From: Candidatus Competibacteraceae bacterium
GTDB taxonomy: Bacteria > Pseudomonadota > Gammaproteobacteria > Competibacterales > Competibacteraceae
DNA: 6,270 nt
Assembly (NCBI GenBank): GCA_016712625.1
Contig: JADJQQ010000013.1
Coordinates: forward strand, 1-6,270
Reading direction: 5' to 3'
Every line of letters starts with the position of its first letter. Positions within the stretch are counted from its first letter, which is position 1. A program made the position numbers and the translations under genes. Shown one piece after another: positions 5,658-6,270 of the stretch. A model generated the notes under the pieces. The model did not search any database. It saw only the letters and a program-made list of their open reading frames with translations, and had not been told where the DNA came from.

Positions 5658-5842
5658 CGCCAGCCGCACGGCAACGCCAGAACCGCTATCGGCAACGGAA
5701 GAAAGCGGCCGGCTACTTTCGCATCGAATTGTGGATTCACCGCGACTTGATGACCGAACTCATCCGCTTGCGCGCCCCTCACGGTCCACAAGGCGCTTTG
5801 ATCGAATTCGCTGAACGAGGGTTGAAGCAGCTTAGGGAATAG
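5654..5842 (+). CDS. Small ribbon-helix-helix-like basic protein (62 aa)
   Basis: The 62-aa product has a very basic N-terminal tail (RQRQNRYRQRKKAAG), a short strand YFRIELWI, then two helices (HRDLMTELIRLRAP and GALIEFAERGLKQLR). Strand-helix-helix in this size is the layout of the Arc/MetJ/CopG ribbon-helix-helix fold, often used in phage and plasmid repressors and copy-control proteins. The match is by pattern only. It begins with an ATGA overlap on the SSB stop, with GGGGGA at 5639-5644 as ribosome binding site. It is the last gene of the operon, so it could report operon expression by autoregulation (inference). Confidence 0.68.
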   Translation: MTPAARQRQNRYRQRKKAAGYFRIELWIHRDLMTELIRLRAPHGPQGALIEFAERGLKQLRE

Positions 5843-5843
5843 C

Positions 5844-5903
5844 CATCACTGGACTTTCTTAACGCCATTCAGAAAGGGCGTCACCGGACTTTTCCGACGC
5901 CAT
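5844..5903. repeat. Imperfect 25-base direct repeat with a 35-base period
   Basis: Bases 5844-5868 and 5879-5903 match at 19 of 25 positions and share GGACTTT and ACGCCAT. They start immediately after the last operon gene. ACGCC (5862-5866) can also pair with GGCGT (5877-5881) as a weak hairpin. The function is unknown; two protein-binding sites are one reading, chance duplication another. Confidence 0.45.
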
Positions 5904-5928
5904 AAACACGCGCGCGTGAGGGTTTGGC

Positions 5929-6012
5929 ATGAGTACCCCTGAACAACGTAAACGACTGCGTGCATTCAATGCTGAACATGCCCGCGCCACCGTGGCGGCG
6001 CTGGTGAACTGA
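5929..6012 (+). CDS. Possible 27-codon small protein, perhaps frameshifted
   Basis: ATG 5929 is preceded at 6 bases by a good ribosome binding site (GTGAGGGT, 5916-5923). It encodes 27 residues, beginning MSTPEQRKRLRAFNAEHA and ending ATVAALVN. The sequence reads as a charged amphipathic helix, not as random translation. Losing one base near the end would extend it to ...ALGELIREKR before a TAG at 6027-6029, a more natural helix end, so the current stop may reflect a small indel. It sits alone between the replication operon and the iteron array. No family is recognised. Confidence 0.4.
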   Translation: MSTPEQRKRLRAFNAEHARATVAALVN

Positions 6013-6047
6013 TCCGCGAGAAGCGATAGCGCCGAGTGGCCGTTTAC

Positions 6048-6065
6048 GAGTTGTGGATACAACTC
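6048..6065. promoter_or_regulatory. Perfect dyad containing a DnaA-box-like 9-mer
   Basis: GAGTTGT (6048-6054) and ACAACTC (6059-6065) form a perfect 7-bp inverted repeat around GGAT. Read on the minus strand, bases 6052-6060 are GTATCCACA, 8/9 identical to the DnaA box consensus TTATCCACA. It lies 45 bases before the first GGTTCAT repeat. Five Ts at 6080-6084 are too far from the stem for a good terminator. An origin-associated site is the favoured reading; a structured element of another kind (for example a nick-site hairpin) is possible. Confidence 0.45.
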
Positions 6066-6109
6066 CCATCCTGTAATCATTTTTGGCCCACCCCCATCGG
6101 CGACCGGTC

Positions 6110-6270
6110 GGTTCATTTGATCGGCTCATAAGCCGGTTCATCATCCGGGTTCATGAGCCGGTTCATCGTCCGGGTTCATGAGCCGGTTCATCGTCCGGGT
6201 TCATAAGTCGGTTCATCGGCCACCGTTTCCCACCACCAGCCGGCCCGTGATTATTTTCCGGTTCATCGCC
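6110..6270. repeat. GGTTCAT iteron-like tandem array with a 25-base period (runs off the window)
   Basis: GGTTCAT (one copy GGCTCAT) begins at 6110, 6123, 6135, 6148, 6160, 6173, 6185, 6198, 6210 and 6260, with spacings alternating 13 and 12. Each 25-base unit therefore has two half-units, typically GGTTCATCGTCCG followed by GGTTCATGAGCC. Four full units span 6110-6209. A fifth decays after its first half, a sixth is unrecognisable, and a seventh restarts in phase at 6260 and is cut by the window edge. The second half-unit is a near-perfect dyad (GGTTCATGAGCC against its complement GGCTCATGAACC). An array like this next to a replication operon suggests initiator-binding iterons at an origin. 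Confidence 0.75.

Larger units (their letters stand above)
5843..6270. other. Mostly non-coding region after the operon, candidate origin region
   Basis: This 428-base stretch holds no convincing long gene. It contains the 25-base direct repeat, a 27-codon ORF, the DnaA-box-like dyad, an 8-base palindrome GACCGGTC (6102-6109) touching the first iteron, and the GGTTCAT array. The mix of iterons, a dyad and a DnaA-like site beside primase-helicase and SSB genes fits a replication origin, though no strongly AT-rich unwinding region is evident inside the window. Confidence 0.5.

Noticed and set aside
6048..6084. Intrinsic terminator of the replication operon at the 6048-6065 dyad
   Set aside because: The stem is AT-rich and the T-run begins 15 bases after it, too far for the usual layout.
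5859..6144. Minus-strand ORFs across the intergenic region (5859-6116 and 5881-6144)
   Set aside because: No ribosome binding site or domain-like pattern; their first codons lie in the repeat array, and the region is better explained by repeats and a dyad.
6153..6206. Short + strand ORF through the iterons starting MSRFIVRVHEPV
   Set aside because: The 25-base period is not a multiple of three, so the frame changes every unit; this is repeat DNA, not a gene.
6110..6216. tRNA T-arm (GGTTC) as an explanation of the repeated motif
   Set aside because: GGTTCAT lacks the GGTTCRANTCC continuation, there is no acceptor or anticodon arm, and it recurs ten times.
6110..6270. CRISPR array as an explanation of the repeats
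   Set aside because: Units are contiguous 25-base tandem repeats with no unique spacers of 30 or so bases, and no cas genes are present.

Overview
This window is an accessory, phage- or island-like replication module from a fairly GC-rich bacterium, most likely a beta- or gammaproteobacterium. That placement rests on the gene types (AlpA-like regulator, P4-type primase-helicase, OB-fold SSB) and on GCC/CTG/CGC-rich codon use; the species cannot be named. There are no rRNA, tRNA, metabolic or structural phage genes. All convincing genes lie on the + strand. No integrase, relaxase, capsid or partition gene is visible, so a P4-like satellite or integrated island, an ICE/IME fragment and a plasmid all remain possible.

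Layout. (1) Bases 1-1023: a sigma70-like promoter candidate, then a 63-aa excisionase-type helix-turn-helix protein and two unrecognised small proteins (112 and 77 aa), probably one transcript. (2) 1024-1237: a gap with a weak hairpin plus T-run and a possible 26-codon leader ORF that overlaps the next start. (3) 1238-1423: an AlpA-family regulator. (4) 1424-1595: a leader with three successive hairpins, one of which reads as a good intrinsic terminator for minus-strand transcription. (5) 1596-5842: a tightly packed replication operon. It holds an unknown 142-aa protein, an 882-aa Toprim + D5_N + SF3 primase-helicase, a 206-aa protein with a TubC_N-like N-terminus, an SSB-like OB-fold protein and a 62-aa ribbon-helix-helix-like protein. 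Every junction in it is a 4-base ATGA stop/start overlap. (6) 5843-6270: mostly non-coding DNA with an imperfect direct repeat, a possible 27-codon ORF, a perfect 7-bp dyad containing a DnaA-box-like 9-mer, and a 25-bp-period tandem array built on GGTTCAT that runs to the window edge.

How it may work (inference): the small HTH proteins act as regulators or directionality factors; the primase-helicase initiates and drives replication; SSB coats the unwound strand. The GGTTCAT array with the nearby DnaA-box-like dyad is the best conventional origin candidate.

The most striking non-gene signal is inside the primase-helicase gene. Bases 4511-4612 form an ungapped inverted repeat with 42-base arms (31/42 matching) around an 18-base centre, with three 9-base tandem repeats in each arm. 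It encodes the low-complexity tail of the protein in frame. It looks selected at the DNA or RNA level and could be a second origin, a regulatory hairpin or an inserted palindromic repeat element.
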